From the NCBI GenBank assembly GCA_031271075.1, contig JAISWN010000350.1, positions 1 through 16,343 on the forward strand: a stretch of DNA of 16,343 nt, read 5' to 3'. How positions within the stretch are numbered: the stretch's first letter is position 1; every line of letters begins with the position of its first letter. Shown piece by piece: positions 6,671 through 14,142 of this stretch. The DNA is from Treponema sp. (GTDB taxonomy: Bacteria; Spirochaetota; Spirochaetia; Treponematales; Breznakiellaceae). A program made the position numbers and the translations under genes. The notes beneath the pieces were generated by a model, which made no database searches, had not been told where the DNA came from, and saw only the letters and a list, made by a program, of their open reading frames with translations.

Positions 6671-8182
6671 ATGAGCGAAACAAAAATTTTAAAACCCTTT
6701 ATCAACGGTCAGTTTGTAGCGTCCAAGACCCAGAAGTATACCGACGCCTACAATCCCAGTACCGGCGAGATAATCGCCAAAGTTCCCTGTTGTACCAAAG
6801 AAGAGGTGGTTGAGGCTATAGGGGCGGCCAAGGCGGCCTTTCCCGCCTGGTCGGGAACGCCGGTGCTTAAGCGGGTGCAGATCCTCTACAAGCTGAGGGA
6901 TCTGCTGGTGGAACACATGGACGAGCTAACCCACCTGGTGGCCCTGGAAAACGGGAAGGCCTGGGAAGAGGCCCAGGGGGATGTGCTTAAGGCCAAAGAG
7001 GGCACGGAACAGGCTATTGCCGCCCCTTCCCTGATGATGGGGGAAAGCCTTATGGACGCCTCCAGCGGTTTTGATTCGGCCCTTTACCGGGAGCCCCTGG
7101 GGGTCTTTGCCGGTATCGTCCCCTTTAATTTTCCCGCCATGATCCCTATGGGCTGGATGACGCCCATCTGTATAGCCTGCGGTAACACCATTGTTATCAA
7201 GGCGGCAACCTTTACGCCCCAGAGCTGCCTCCGGATTGTGGAGCTTTACAAGGAAGCCGGACTTCCCGACGGGGTTATCAACATCGTTACCTGTTCCAGG
7301 AACGAGGCGGAGCTGTTCCTTGAACACCCGGATATCAAAGGGGTAAGCTTTGTCGGTTCTACCGCCGTGGGGCTCCATGTGTACCAGACGGCGGCCAAAA
7401 ACGGAAAGCGGGTACAAGCCCTCTGCGAAGCCAAGAACCACGCCTTGGTTCTGGAAGACGCCCCCATCGAGCGTACCGCCGCGGGGATCATCAACGCCGC
7501 TTTCGGCTGCGCCGGCGAGCGCTGCATGGCCCTGCCGGTTGTGGCAGTCCAGGAAAGTATCGCCGATAAACTGGTCGCCGCCATAGTGGAGAAGGCCAAA
7601 CAGATCAAGGTCGGCCCGGCCTACGACAAGTCTACCGGCATGGGGCCGGTGGTAAACGCCGGGCACAAGAAATTTGTGGAGGACTGGATCCAAAAGGGCA
7701 TCGACGAAGGCGCCAAGCTGCTGCTTGACGGCCGGAACTGCCGGGTGCCGGGCTTCGAGAAAGGCTTCTACATCGGCCCCACGATCCTGGATCAGGTAAA
7801 GCCGGGAATGACCGTGGGTGACAGCGAGGTGTTCGGGCCGGTACTCTGCATCAAGCGGGTTAAAGACTTCAAGGAAGGGCTTGCGCTGATGAACGCCAAC
7901 CCCTTTGCCAACGGCTCGGTTATCTTTACCCAGAACGGCCACTACGCCAGGGAATTCGCCCGCCACACCGACGGCGGCATGGTCGGGATCAACGTGGGAA
8001 TCCCGGTTCCGGTGGGGGTGTTCCCCTTCGCGGGACACAAGCGATCCTTCTTCGGGGATCTCCACTGTCTCGGCAAGGACGGTTACCGTTTCTACACCGA
8101 AACCAAAGTGGTTACCACCCGCTGGTTTGACGAAGAGGAAAAAAAGGCCGGAAAGGTAAGCACCTGGGACGGCACGATCTGA
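6671..8182 (+). CDS. iolA: (Methyl)malonate-semialdehyde dehydrogenase (CoA-acylating)
   Basis: Converts malonate semialdehyde with NAD+ and CoA to acetyl-CoA and CO2, the last inositol-specific step. The protein has 503 residues, usual for IolA/MmsA. It has the aldehyde dehydrogenase fold with PFNFP at 151-155, FVGSTAVG at 227-234, the MmsA-type AKNH at 254-257, and FGCAGERCMA with catalytic cysteine C285. PFANGSVIFT (411-420) and PFAGHKRSFFGD (452-463) are also typical. In place of the common AGAKNH the text reads CEAKNH, a small departure near the active site. The ribosome binding site is weak: a GGAG at 6645-6648 is paired in a small hairpin (GGAG-ATA-CTCC), which may dampen initiation. 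The last codons contain an A7 run and an A-AAA-AAG heptamer that bear on the next gene. Confidence 0.94.
   Translation: MSETKILKPFINGQFVASKTQKYTDAYNPSTGEIIAKVPCCTKEEVVEAIGAAKAAFPAWSGTPVLKRVQILYKLRDLLVEHMDELTHLVALENGKAWEEAQGDVLKAKEGTEQAIAAPSLMMGESLMDASSGFDSALYREPLGVFAGIVPFNFPAMIPMGWMTPICIACGNTIVIKAATFTPQSCLRIVELYKEAGLPDGVINIVTCSRNEAELFLEHPDIKGVSFVGSTAVGLHVYQTAAKNGKRVQALCEAKNHALVLEDAPIERTAAGIINAAFGCAGERCMALPVVAVQESIADKLVAAIVEKAKQIKVGPAYDKSTGMGPVVNAGHKKFVEDWIQKGIDEGAKLLLDGRNCRVPGFEKGFYIGPTILDQVKPGMTVGDSEVFGPVLCIKRVKDFKEGLALMNANPFANGSVIFTQNGHYAREFARHTDGGMVGINVGIPVPVGVFPFAGHKRSFFGDLHCLGKDGYRFYTETKVVTTRWFDEEEKKAGKVSTWDGTI
8139..8146 (+). other. Candidate -1 slippery site at the iolA/HAD junction
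   Basis: An A7 run followed by G gives the heptamer A-AAA-AAG, in register with iolA codons 491-492 (AAA AAG). This is the same heptamer and phase used by E. coli dnaX for -1 frameshifting. The -1 frame is open from 8131 to 8739 and encodes the HAD protein. A possible weak downstream stem is GACC (8181-8184) with GGTC (8199-8202), containing inner AGC/GCT pairs. Actual slippage, ribosomal or transcriptional, is not shown. Confidence 0.4.
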
Positions 8183-8739
8183 CCGCAGCGAAACGGCTGG
8201 TCCTTTTCATTGATTCCGGGGATACCCTGGTGGATGAAGCCGCCCAGGAGTGGGACGGAGGCATTGTACTCCGAAGCGGCTTAATCCCCGGGGCCGCCCG
8301 GGCCCTGCGCCGGATCCGCGGCCAGGGCCACCGCATCGCCCTGGTGGCGGATGCGGAAGTAAAAAGCATGGAGAACGTCTACCGGCAGCACAAGCTGGAA
8401 GACTGTTTCGACGCCCAGATCATTTCCGAGACCCTGGGCGCCTCAAAACCCGATCCGGCCATGTTCCGGGCCGCCATGGATGCCCTCGGCCTTTCCGAAG
8501 CCGACAAGGGCCGGGTCATCATGGTGGGGAACAACCTCCGCAGGGATATCCCCGGGGCAAACAGGTTCGGTATTGTCTCCGTCTGGATCGACTGGTCCCC
8601 CCGCTATTTCCGCGAACCCAGGGAACAGGACGAGATCCCCGACTACACCATCCACAGCCCCGATGAACTGCCCCCCCTTATGGAACGGCTTGAAGAAGCC
8701 CTTGGCCGGGGCGAGTCAATAAAAAAACTGTTCCGATAA
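8179..8739 (+). CDS. HAD-superfamily protein with altered catalytic motifs, start codon unclear
   Basis: A HAD-like fold of about 186 residues if begun at the CTG at 8179, which overlaps the iolA TGA (CTGA). In that numbering, motif I is FIDSGDTL with the nucleophile position at D12. The cap-side segment follows, then ALVAD at 54-58, GASKPDP with K90, and VGNNLRRDI with D123. Three usual residues differ: the +2 Asp of motif I is Gly, the Ser/Thr of motif II is Ala, and the first acidic residue of motif IV is Asn. The frame has no ATG, GTG or TTG from its opening at 8131 until a GTG at 8230, which would delete motif I. A CTG start (8164 or 8179) or frameshift fusion to IolA is therefore implied. 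It is the last gene of the iol operon. Substrate is unknown, possibly a sugar phosphate. Confidence 0.72.
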   Translation: MTAAKRLVLFIDSGDTLVDEAAQEWDGGIVLRSGLIPGAARALRRIRGQGHRIALVADAEVKSMENVYRQHKLEDCFDAQIISETLGASKPDPAMFRAAMDALGLSEADKGRVIMVGNNLRRDIPGANRFGIVSVWIDWSPRYFREPREQDEIPDYTIHSPDELPPLMERLEEALGRGESIKKLFR

Positions 8740-8748
8740 ACCCAGGGC

Positions 8749-8790
8749 GGCTTTCCCAAAAAACCGGGGTTTTGGGAAAGCCTCGTTTTT
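8749..8790 (+). terminator. Hairpin plus T-tract after the HAD gene (TTTCCCAAAA family, copy 3)
   Basis: GGCTTTCCCAAAA at 8749-8761 pairs exactly with 8770-8782 over an eight-base loop, and a run of five T follows at 8786-8790. It begins ten bases after the HAD stop, so it is a natural end for the iol transcript. Its core is the same as the two hairpins after iolE. Confidence 0.7.
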
Positions 8791-8801
8791 AACCGTAATT
8801 T

Positions 8802-8826
8802 AAGCGATCCGCGGATGCTTTTTTTT
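8802..8826 (+). terminator. Second hairpin followed by T8
   Basis: AAGC(g)ATC pairs with GATGCTT around the loop CGCG, with one bulged G, and runs into eight T (8819-8826). It is a weaker stem than the one just upstream but has a longer T-tract. The two may act in tandem at the end of the iol operon. Confidence 0.45.
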
Positions 8827-8834
8827 GAAACTGG

Positions 8835-8843
8835 TGTTATACT
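8835..8843 (+). promoter_or_regulatory. Candidate extended -10 promoter for the family 5 binding protein
   Basis: TG-T-TATACT matches an extended -10 element (TGnTATAAT with one mismatch), located 85 bases before the ATG at 8929. No convincing -35 lies at the usual distance; a TTGAAA at 8825-8830 is too close. Its position directly after two terminator-like hairpins supports an independent transcript for the binding protein. Confidence 0.35.
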
Positions 8844-8928
8844 GATTCTGCTTCCAAATCCGGCCGGTTTTTCCAAGAGCAGGTTTTGGGGAAGCAGCCG
8901 GAATCCCGAAAATAGCAAGGAGATCGCA

Positions 8929-10893
8929 ATGAAACAAGTGTGGATGGGTTTGATCGTTTTTGGCCTTTGTACCGGCATCCTGTTTGCCGGCGGGGGCAAA
9001 CAGGACGGAGTTTCTTCAGGACCGGCTGTGTCAAGCGGAGCCGCCCTTCAAAAAGAAGCGCCGAAACTGGCGGCCCGGGTAGCGGCGGGAACCCTGCCGC
9101 CTTTAGAGCGGCGCCTGCCCGCGGCCCAGGATGTGATGGTGGAAACCATGCCCGGTACCGGCGCTTACGGGGATCACTTTACCTTTGTGTTTAACGGCCG
9201 GAGCGAGCATTGGTTTTACGGGATGATCACCGAGGAACCCCTGTTCCGCTTTACCCTTGAGGGCACGGTGGAACCGAATGTGGCCAAGGGCTTTTCGGTA
9301 AACGCCGATTCCACCGAATACACCATCTACCTCCGGCAGGGGATAAAGTGGTCCGACGGACAGCCTCTTACCGCGGATGACTGTATCTTCTTTTATGAAA
9401 AGATGATCCTCCCCCGCACCTTTGGCAACGCCATTTATAACTGCTTCTACAGTACCGATCCTGCCACCAGGGAACGGACTCTCTGTACCATGGAGAAGGT
9501 GAACGATCATGAGTTCAAGGTTAAGTTCAAGAACCCCAGCCCCAACTTCCTGGAACTGGTGGCCATAGACGTTAAGTGGCTCTACGCCCCGGCCCATTAT
9601 TACAAGCAACTCCTCCCCGAATTTATCGGAGAGGCCGCGGCGGCGGCCAAGGCCAAGGAGATGGGCTTTGCCGATGTGGCGGCTCTGAGCCGGCAGACCG
9701 GCTACTATCACTGGAACATCATCGGCCGCCCCCAACTGCGGCCCTGGATCATCACCAACGATCCGGATTCGGAATTGCTGATCTTTGAACGGAACCCCTA
9801 TTACTGGAAGGTCGACGCGGAAGGCCGGCAGTTGCCCTATATCGATCAGCTTCACTTTGTGCGTATTGCCGATGTTAACCAGAAAGTCCTCAAGACCATA
9901 ACGGGGGAAGTTGACGTTGCCCCCGGGCTTCCCTACACCAGTATCGCCGCCCTCAAGCAGAACGAGTCCCAGGGGGGCTACAAGCTTCAGACCTGGAGCA
10001 ACTCCAACTGGTCAGGCCCCGGAGAACTACAGTTCAACCAGAGTTCCGAAAATCCTAAATTCCGCGCCCTTTTCCAGAACAGGGAATTCCGGCACGCCAT
10101 CTCTATTTCCGCGGATCGGAAGGAAATGGCGACTCTGGTTTCCGACGGCTGGTCCAATCCCAGCCAGGCTTCGCCGGGCTCCGGCATGATGGGTTATTCC
10201 AAGGCCTGGTCGGAAAAATGGACCGAGTACAACCCCGGGGAGGCAAAGCGCATCCTGGAGCGGAGCTGCGGCCTCAAGATGGGCGCCGACGGGTATTATA
10301 CCTTTGCCGACGGTTCCCCCCTGGTATTCGAAATTATCAGTCATGACAATTCTTCCGAGGCAGCCAAGGCAGCGGAACTCCTCACCGAAAAGTACCTGAA
10401 GAACATCGGTATCAAGGCAACTTTTGTGCAGCGGGACAGGTCTTATGTGGAGGAGTTGACCAGGGCCAACAAGATTAATGTGGCTCTGAACCCCACGGTT
10501 CCCCTTGGGACCATTAATATCTCTCTCCGGCCTGATAACGTCGTTCCGGCAAGGAACAACTTCGCGGTATGGTACGGGGCCTTTGGAACCTGGTTTGCCA
10601 CCAACGGCGAGGGTGGCGAGACCCCCTCCGGGGATATCTTAAAGCTGATAGAGCTGTACCGGCAGATGTCCGGCGCAACATCCAAGAGCCAGATCAACCA
10701 GGTAGGCTTACAGATGCTGAAGCTGCACGAGGAGAATATCTGGGGAATTGGTTTCCTTACGCCCACGCCGACCCTGATTGCGGTAAAGAACGATGTCAGG
10801 AATTTCCTTGAAAAGGGAATTTGGTGTGACGAGTTCCGTAACCTGGGGGTATCCCACCCGGCGATCTGGTATTTCGGAAAAGATAAAAAATAA
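8929..10893 (+). CDS. ABC transporter extracellular solute-binding protein, family 5
   Basis: A periplasmic binding protein of 654 residues, long for the oligopeptide/dipeptide/oligosaccharide (SBP_bac_5) family. A hydrophobic signal sequence (about residues 5-20) ends LFA before GGGK, suggesting signal peptidase I cleavage after A20. C14 is inside the hydrophobic stretch and is a poor lipobox. The family region at about 116-157 includes PNVAKGF, YTIYLRQGIKWSDGQPLTADD and FFYEKM. AAGGAG at 8917-8922 with a six-base spacer fixes the ATG at 8929, although the frame is open back to 8815. It lies between its own candidate promoter and a strong terminator. The opp-type permease and ATPase genes follow on the opposite strand and are the likely partners. 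Members of this family bind peptides or sugars; the substrate cannot be told here, and inositol-related ligands are only suggested by position. Confidence 0.88.
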   Translation: MKQVWMGLIVFGLCTGILFAGGGKQDGVSSGPAVSSGAALQKEAPKLAARVAAGTLPPLERRLPAAQDVMVETMPGTGAYGDHFTFVFNGRSEHWFYGMITEEPLFRFTLEGTVEPNVAKGFSVNADSTEYTIYLRQGIKWSDGQPLTADDCIFFYEKMILPRTFGNAIYNCFYSTDPATRERTLCTMEKVNDHEFKVKFKNPSPNFLELVAIDVKWLYAPAHYYKQLLPEFIGEAAAAAKAKEMGFADVAALSRQTGYYHWNIIGRPQLRPWIITNDPDSELLIFERNPYYWKVDAEGRQLPYIDQLHFVRIADVNQKVLKTITGEVDVAPGLPYTSIAALKQNESQGGYKLQTWSNSNWSGPGELQFNQSSENPKFRALFQNREFRHAISISADRKEMATLVSDGWSNPSQASPGSGMMGYSKAWSEKWTEYNPGEAKRILERSCGLKMGADGYYTFADGSPLVFEIISHDNSSEAAKAAELLTEKYLKNIGIKATFVQRDRSYVEELTRANKINVALNPTVPLGTINISLRPDNVVPARNNFAVWYGAFGTWFATNGEGGETPSGDILKLIELYRQMSGATSKSQINQVGLQMLKLHEENIWGIGFLTPTPTLIAVKNDVRNFLEKGIWCDEFRNLGVSHPAIWYFGKDKK

Positions 10894-10914
10894 GGTTGCT
10901 GTTCCGAAAGAGAT

Positions 10915-10942
10915 GGCCCCCGGAAATTCCGGGGGCCTTTTT
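10915..10942 (+). terminator. Strong intrinsic terminator after the binding-protein gene
   Basis: GGCCCCCGG at 10915-10923 pairs with CCGGGGGCC at 10929-10937 across AAATT and is followed by TTTTT. It starts 21 bases after the stop. The T-tract is only on the plus strand, so it serves the binding-protein transcript and not the converging opp transcript. Confidence 0.88.
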
Positions 10943-10968
10943 GCCGGGGAACGTCGGTCCGTAACTAT

Positions 10969-11970
10969 TCAGTCGCCGCTATAGTCGATGCCCCGCAGTT
11001 TCAATTCTCCAAACCGGTGGCAGGCAACGTAATGGCCGTTTCCCGCGTCGGTAAAGGAAGGGCTTTCCTCCTTGCATACTCCGGCGCAATAGCCGCAGCG
11101 GGGATGGAAGTAACAGCCCGCGGGCGGGTTTGCGGGGTTCGGGATTTCCCCTCCCAGAGGCAGCCTTCGGATCACCGTGTCGGGATCCGCGATGGGAACC
11201 GCCGAGAGCAGGGCTTCCGTGTAGGGGTGCAGGGGCCGGGAGTACAGTTCAAGGGTGTCCGCGTATTCCGCCAGTTTGCCAAGGTACATCACCCCTACCT
11301 GATCGGATATGTATTCTACCACCGACAGATCGTGGCTGATGAAAATGTAGGTTAAATTCATCTCCCGCTGCAGGCTCTTGAGCAGATTAATTACCTGCGC
11401 CTGTATCGACACATCCAGCGCCGATACTGCCTCGTCGCAGACGATGATATTTGGGTTCAACACCAGGGCCCGTGCTATGCCGATGCGCTGCCGCTGCCCC
11501 CCCGAGAAGGCGTGAGGGTAGCGTTTAAGGTAGCTGGTATTGAGTCCCGTCTTGGCGGCTACGTCTTTTACCCGCCTTTCAATTTCCACCCTGGGCATCC
11601 GGGGAAAATTCGCCCGCAGGGGCTCCGATATTATGTCGAAAACCGTCATCCGGGGGTCCAGGGACGAGTAGGGATCCTGGAAGATCATCTGTATATCCTT
11701 CCGTACCCCCTTCATCTCCCGGGGCTTCAGCGTGAGGAAATCTATCTCCTTTCCATCCGTCCCGGTATAGAGCACCCTTCCGGAGCTTGCATCAACAGCC
11801 CGTACAATACAGCGCCCCAAAGTTGTCTTTCCGCAGCCCGATTCCCCCACAATACCTATGGTCTCTCCCTTCCGGATATCAAAACTTACATCCGTTAAGG
11901 CCCGGATAGACAATTTTTTTATGTTGAATGTTTTTGTAAGGCCCTGCACACTCAGTATCCGATCAGCCAT
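10969..11970 (-). CDS. Oligopeptide/dipeptide-type ABC transporter ATP-binding protein (OppF-like)
   Basis: Cytoplasmic ATPase subunit of 333 residues. It has Walker A GESGCGKTT at 42-50, the Q-loop region MIFQDP at 95-100, signature FSGGQ at 155-159, Walker B IIVCDE at 175-180 and switch histidine H213. The C-terminal extension of the Opp/Dpp family follows, with clustered cysteines C286, C292, C295, C299 and C317; such clusters bind an iron-sulfur centre in some relatives. The ATG at 11970 overlaps the end of the preceding ATPase gene by eight bases (ATGGCTGA), a sign of translational coupling. The frame continues upstream, but that part lies inside the neighbour. It is the last gene of the minus-strand operon. 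It forms a heterodimeric ATPase with the OppD-like subunit. Confidence 0.93.
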   Translation of the reverse strand: MADRILSVQGLTKTFNIKKLSIRALTDVSFDIRKGETIGIVGESGCGKTTLGRCIVRAVDASSGRVLYTGTDGKEIDFLTLKPREMKGVRKDIQMIFQDPYSSLDPRMTVFDIISEPLRANFPRMPRVEIERRVKDVAAKTGLNTSYLKRYPHAFSGGQRQRIGIARALVLNPNIIVCDEAVSALDVSIQAQVINLLKSLQREMNLTYIFISHDLSVVEYISDQVGVMYLGKLAEYADTLELYSRPLHPYTEALLSAVPIADPDTVIRRLPLGGEIPNPANPPAGCYFHPRCGYCAGVCKEESPSFTDAGNGHYVACHRFGELKLRGIDYSGD

Positions 11971-12976
11971 GGTTCCCCCCGTACAGGAAACAACTAACCC
12001 GGCTCCCGTTTCCCGTTTCCGCCGTTTCAGGCTCTTCCCGGTCGCATTTCCCCTCAATCCGCTGTTTGCAGCGTTCATAAAAACCGCACTGTTTCGGGAT
12101 ATTCAGCGCCAGGGGAACCGTCCCGTCTATCGAGAAGAGTTTTTCCTGGGTATGGGTTCCTACCTTGTGTACCGACGCTATCAAACCCTGGGTGTAGGGA
12201 TGCCGCGGGTTTTTGTAGATCTCCCGTACCGGCGCCTCCTCAACGATCTTTCCCAGGTACATCACCGCCAGCCTGTCGCACATCTTGGCCATAATCCCCA
12301 AGTCGTGGGTGATAAACAGGATTGCCATTTTGAATTCATCCTGGAGTTCTTTCATCAGATCCAGTATCTGGGCCTGTATGGTTACATCCAGCGCGGTTGT
12401 CGGCTCATCGGCTATCAGCAGCGCAGGACGGCAGATCAGGGCCATGGCGATAAGAGCCCGCTGCAGCATACCGCCTGAAAATTCGTGGGGATACTGATCG
12501 TAACGTTTCTCCGCGTTTGCGATGCCGACCCGCTTCATCGTATCAATAGTTATTTCCTTTGCCTTCTTCTTATCCCTGGTGATGTGCAGTAGGCAGCTTT
12601 CGTTGATCTGCGACCCAATCGTATACATGGGGTGGAACGCCACCATAGGTTCCTGGAATATCATGGAGGCGCTTTTCCCCCGGATTTTCCTGATCTCTTC
12701 GCTCCCGTATTTCAGTTTGAGCAGATCCTGTGTTCCTTTTTCCTGGCTGAAGAGTATCTCCCCGCTTACCCGGCACTTCTTGTCGTTTATACCTAGTATC
12801 GCCTTGCTGGTAAGACTCTTCCCGCAGCCCGATTCCCCCACGATGCCCAGGACTTCCCTTTCGCGGATGGAAAAGGAGACGCCCCGTACCGGGGTCAGCA
12901 AACCTTCGTCCATGGGGATGGAAACAGCAAGGTTCTTTACCTCTATTACTTTTTTTCGTTCTCCCGGCCTTTCCAT
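11963..12976 (-). CDS. Oligopeptide/dipeptide-type ABC transporter ATP-binding protein (OppD-like)
   Basis: ATPase subunit of 337 residues. It has Walker A GESGCGKS at 47-54, MIFQEP at 105-110, signature FSGGM at 166-170, Walker B LLIADE at 186-191 and H224. The C-terminal region has cysteines C297, C303, C311 and C329 in the Opp/Dpp pattern. Two ATG codons lie close together. An AAGGAG (plus-strand 12983-12988) abuts the first and sits six bases before the second, so the start at 12976 is preferred. That ribosome binding site overlaps the stop codon of the OppC-like gene, so the genes are transcribed together. Confidence 0.93.
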   Translation of the reverse strand: MERPGERKKVIEVKNLAVSIPMDEGLLTPVRGVSFSIREREVLGIVGESGCGKSLTSKAILGINDKKCRVSGEILFSQEKGTQDLLKLKYGSEEIRKIRGKSASMIFQEPMVAFHPMYTIGSQINESCLLHITRDKKKAKEITIDTMKRVGIANAEKRYDQYPHEFSGGMLQRALIAMALICRPALLIADEPTTALDVTIQAQILDLMKELQDEFKMAILFITHDLGIMAKMCDRLAVMYLGKIVEEAPVREIYKNPRHPYTQGLIASVHKVGTHTQEKLFSIDGTVPLALNIPKQCGFYERCKQRIEGKCDREEPETAETGNGSRVSCFLYGGNHG

Positions 12977-12986
12977 TTCCATCTCC

Positions 12987-14141
12987 TTATTTGTACGGGT
13001 CAGCCGCGTCGCGCAGCCCGTCACCCAGGAAGTTAAAAGCCATTACCGTAAGGATAACCGCGAAGAGGGGGATGAGCCGCCAGGGAAAGGTGGCGATACT
13101 TGAAATATCCTGGGCTTCCTGAAGCAGAACCCCCCAGCTTGTCGCTGGGGAACGGATCCCCAGGCCCAGGAAACTCATGGAGGTTTCGCCGATGATCATA
13201 TTGGGGATCGCCAGGGTCAGGCTTACGATGAGGTAGCTCATAAAACCGGGGATAAGGTGGCGCAGGATTATCGTGAAAGTTCCCACGCCGGAAAGTTTTG
13301 CCGCCGTAACAAAATCCTCTTTCCTGAGGGAGATAAAGCGGCCCCGTACCACCCGGGCAAGACCGGTCCAGGATATAAAAGAAATAATGATAGTAACGAG
13401 AAGGTACATTTTTACTACCGGAATATCCGCGGGGATTGCCGCCGAAAGGGCCATCCACAGGGGAATGGTGGGAAAGGACGATATCACCTCAATAACCCGC
13501 TGGATAAAGGTGTCGAAAAGCCCGCCGAAGTAGCCGGACAGGGAACCGATGAGGATCCCCAGCACAAAACTGATCAGGGTGCCCGCGAAGGGAATGGTCA
13601 GCGATATCTGGCTTCCCAGAATCATCCGGGAGAAAAGATCCCGGCCCATGGAATCGGTGCCAAAGATAAAGAGATGGCCCCCTTCCTCAACCCCGAAAAG
13701 GTGCCGGTCGCCGGGAAAGAGCCCCCACAGTTTATACCCAGGCCCCCGGGTGAAGAAACGGAGGCGGTACGTTTCGTCCTTGTTTTCCCGGTATTCCCGC
13801 ATAAAGGTTTCCATGTTCCGTTCCGCGCTTATACCGTAGACAAAGGGCCCGGTGAATTTGCCCTGGTGAAAGAGGTGCAGCTTTGTAGGCGGCGCGTCCT
13901 TGGTATCGGCGTTGTAGGCTACAAGATCGGAGGGGGCAAGAAAATTGCCGAACAGGGCGATAAAGTAAAGCAGCCCCAGTACCACAAGGCTTAGCCGGGC
14001 CAGCCCGTGGCGCATCAGCTTCCGCCACATCAGGGTCCATTGGGAGGCCATGTAGTAAGCCTCATCGTTCCTGTCCCGCTTCCGCCGCCGCTTCTCTTTC
14101 AGGTCTTTTAACAAAGCCCGTAATTTTTCCTGTACTTTCAT
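12987..14141 (-). CDS. ABC transporter permease (OppC/DppC-like) with a periplasmic insertion
   Basis: Inner-membrane permease of 384 residues, longer than the roughly 300 typical of OppC. A basic N-terminus (RRRKRDR at 18-24) precedes the first membrane segment at about 48-68. Then comes a soluble insertion at about 70-155 containing FFTRGPGYKLWGL, before FGTDSMGRDLFSR at 160-172. The five C-terminal membrane segments include the EAA loop (EDFVTAAKLSGVG and downstream, about 276-299) that contacts the ATPases. The insertion is typical of a subgroup found with long family 5 binding proteins, fitting the 654-residue protein encoded nearby. The start is one base after the oppB-like stop, with AAGG five bases upstream. 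Confidence 0.92.
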   Translation of the reverse strand: MKVQEKLRALLKDLKEKRRRKRDRNDEAYYMASQWTLMWRKLMRHGLARLSLVVLGLLYFIALFGNFLAPSDLVAYNADTKDAPPTKLHLFHQGKFTGPFVYGISAERNMETFMREYRENKDETYRLRFFTRGPGYKLWGLFPGDRHLFGVEEGGHLFIFGTDSMGRDLFSRMILGSQISLTIPFAGTLISFVLGILIGSLSGYFGGLFDTFIQRVIEVISSFPTIPLWMALSAAIPADIPVVKMYLLVTIIISFISWTGLARVVRGRFISLRKEDFVTAAKLSGVGTFTIILRHLIPGFMSYLIVSLTLAIPNMIIGETSMSFLGLGIRSPATSWGVLLQEAQDISSIATFPWRLIPLFAVILTVMAFNFLGDGLRDAADPYK

Positions 14142-14142
14142 G

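Noticed and set aside
6926..8065. A 379-codon minus-strand open frame opposite iolA
   Set aside because: Antisense to clear IolA motifs and without recognisable protein features.
8230..8739. GTG at 8230 as the start of the HAD gene
   Set aside because: It would remove motif I (FIDSGDTL), which is clearly encoded upstream in the same frame, so translation must begin earlier or arrive by frameshift.
8929..8990. Lipoprotein signal with C14 in the family 5 binding protein
   Set aside because: C14 is inside the hydrophobic stretch with too short a leader and no proper lipobox. Cleavage after the LFA at 18-20 fits better.
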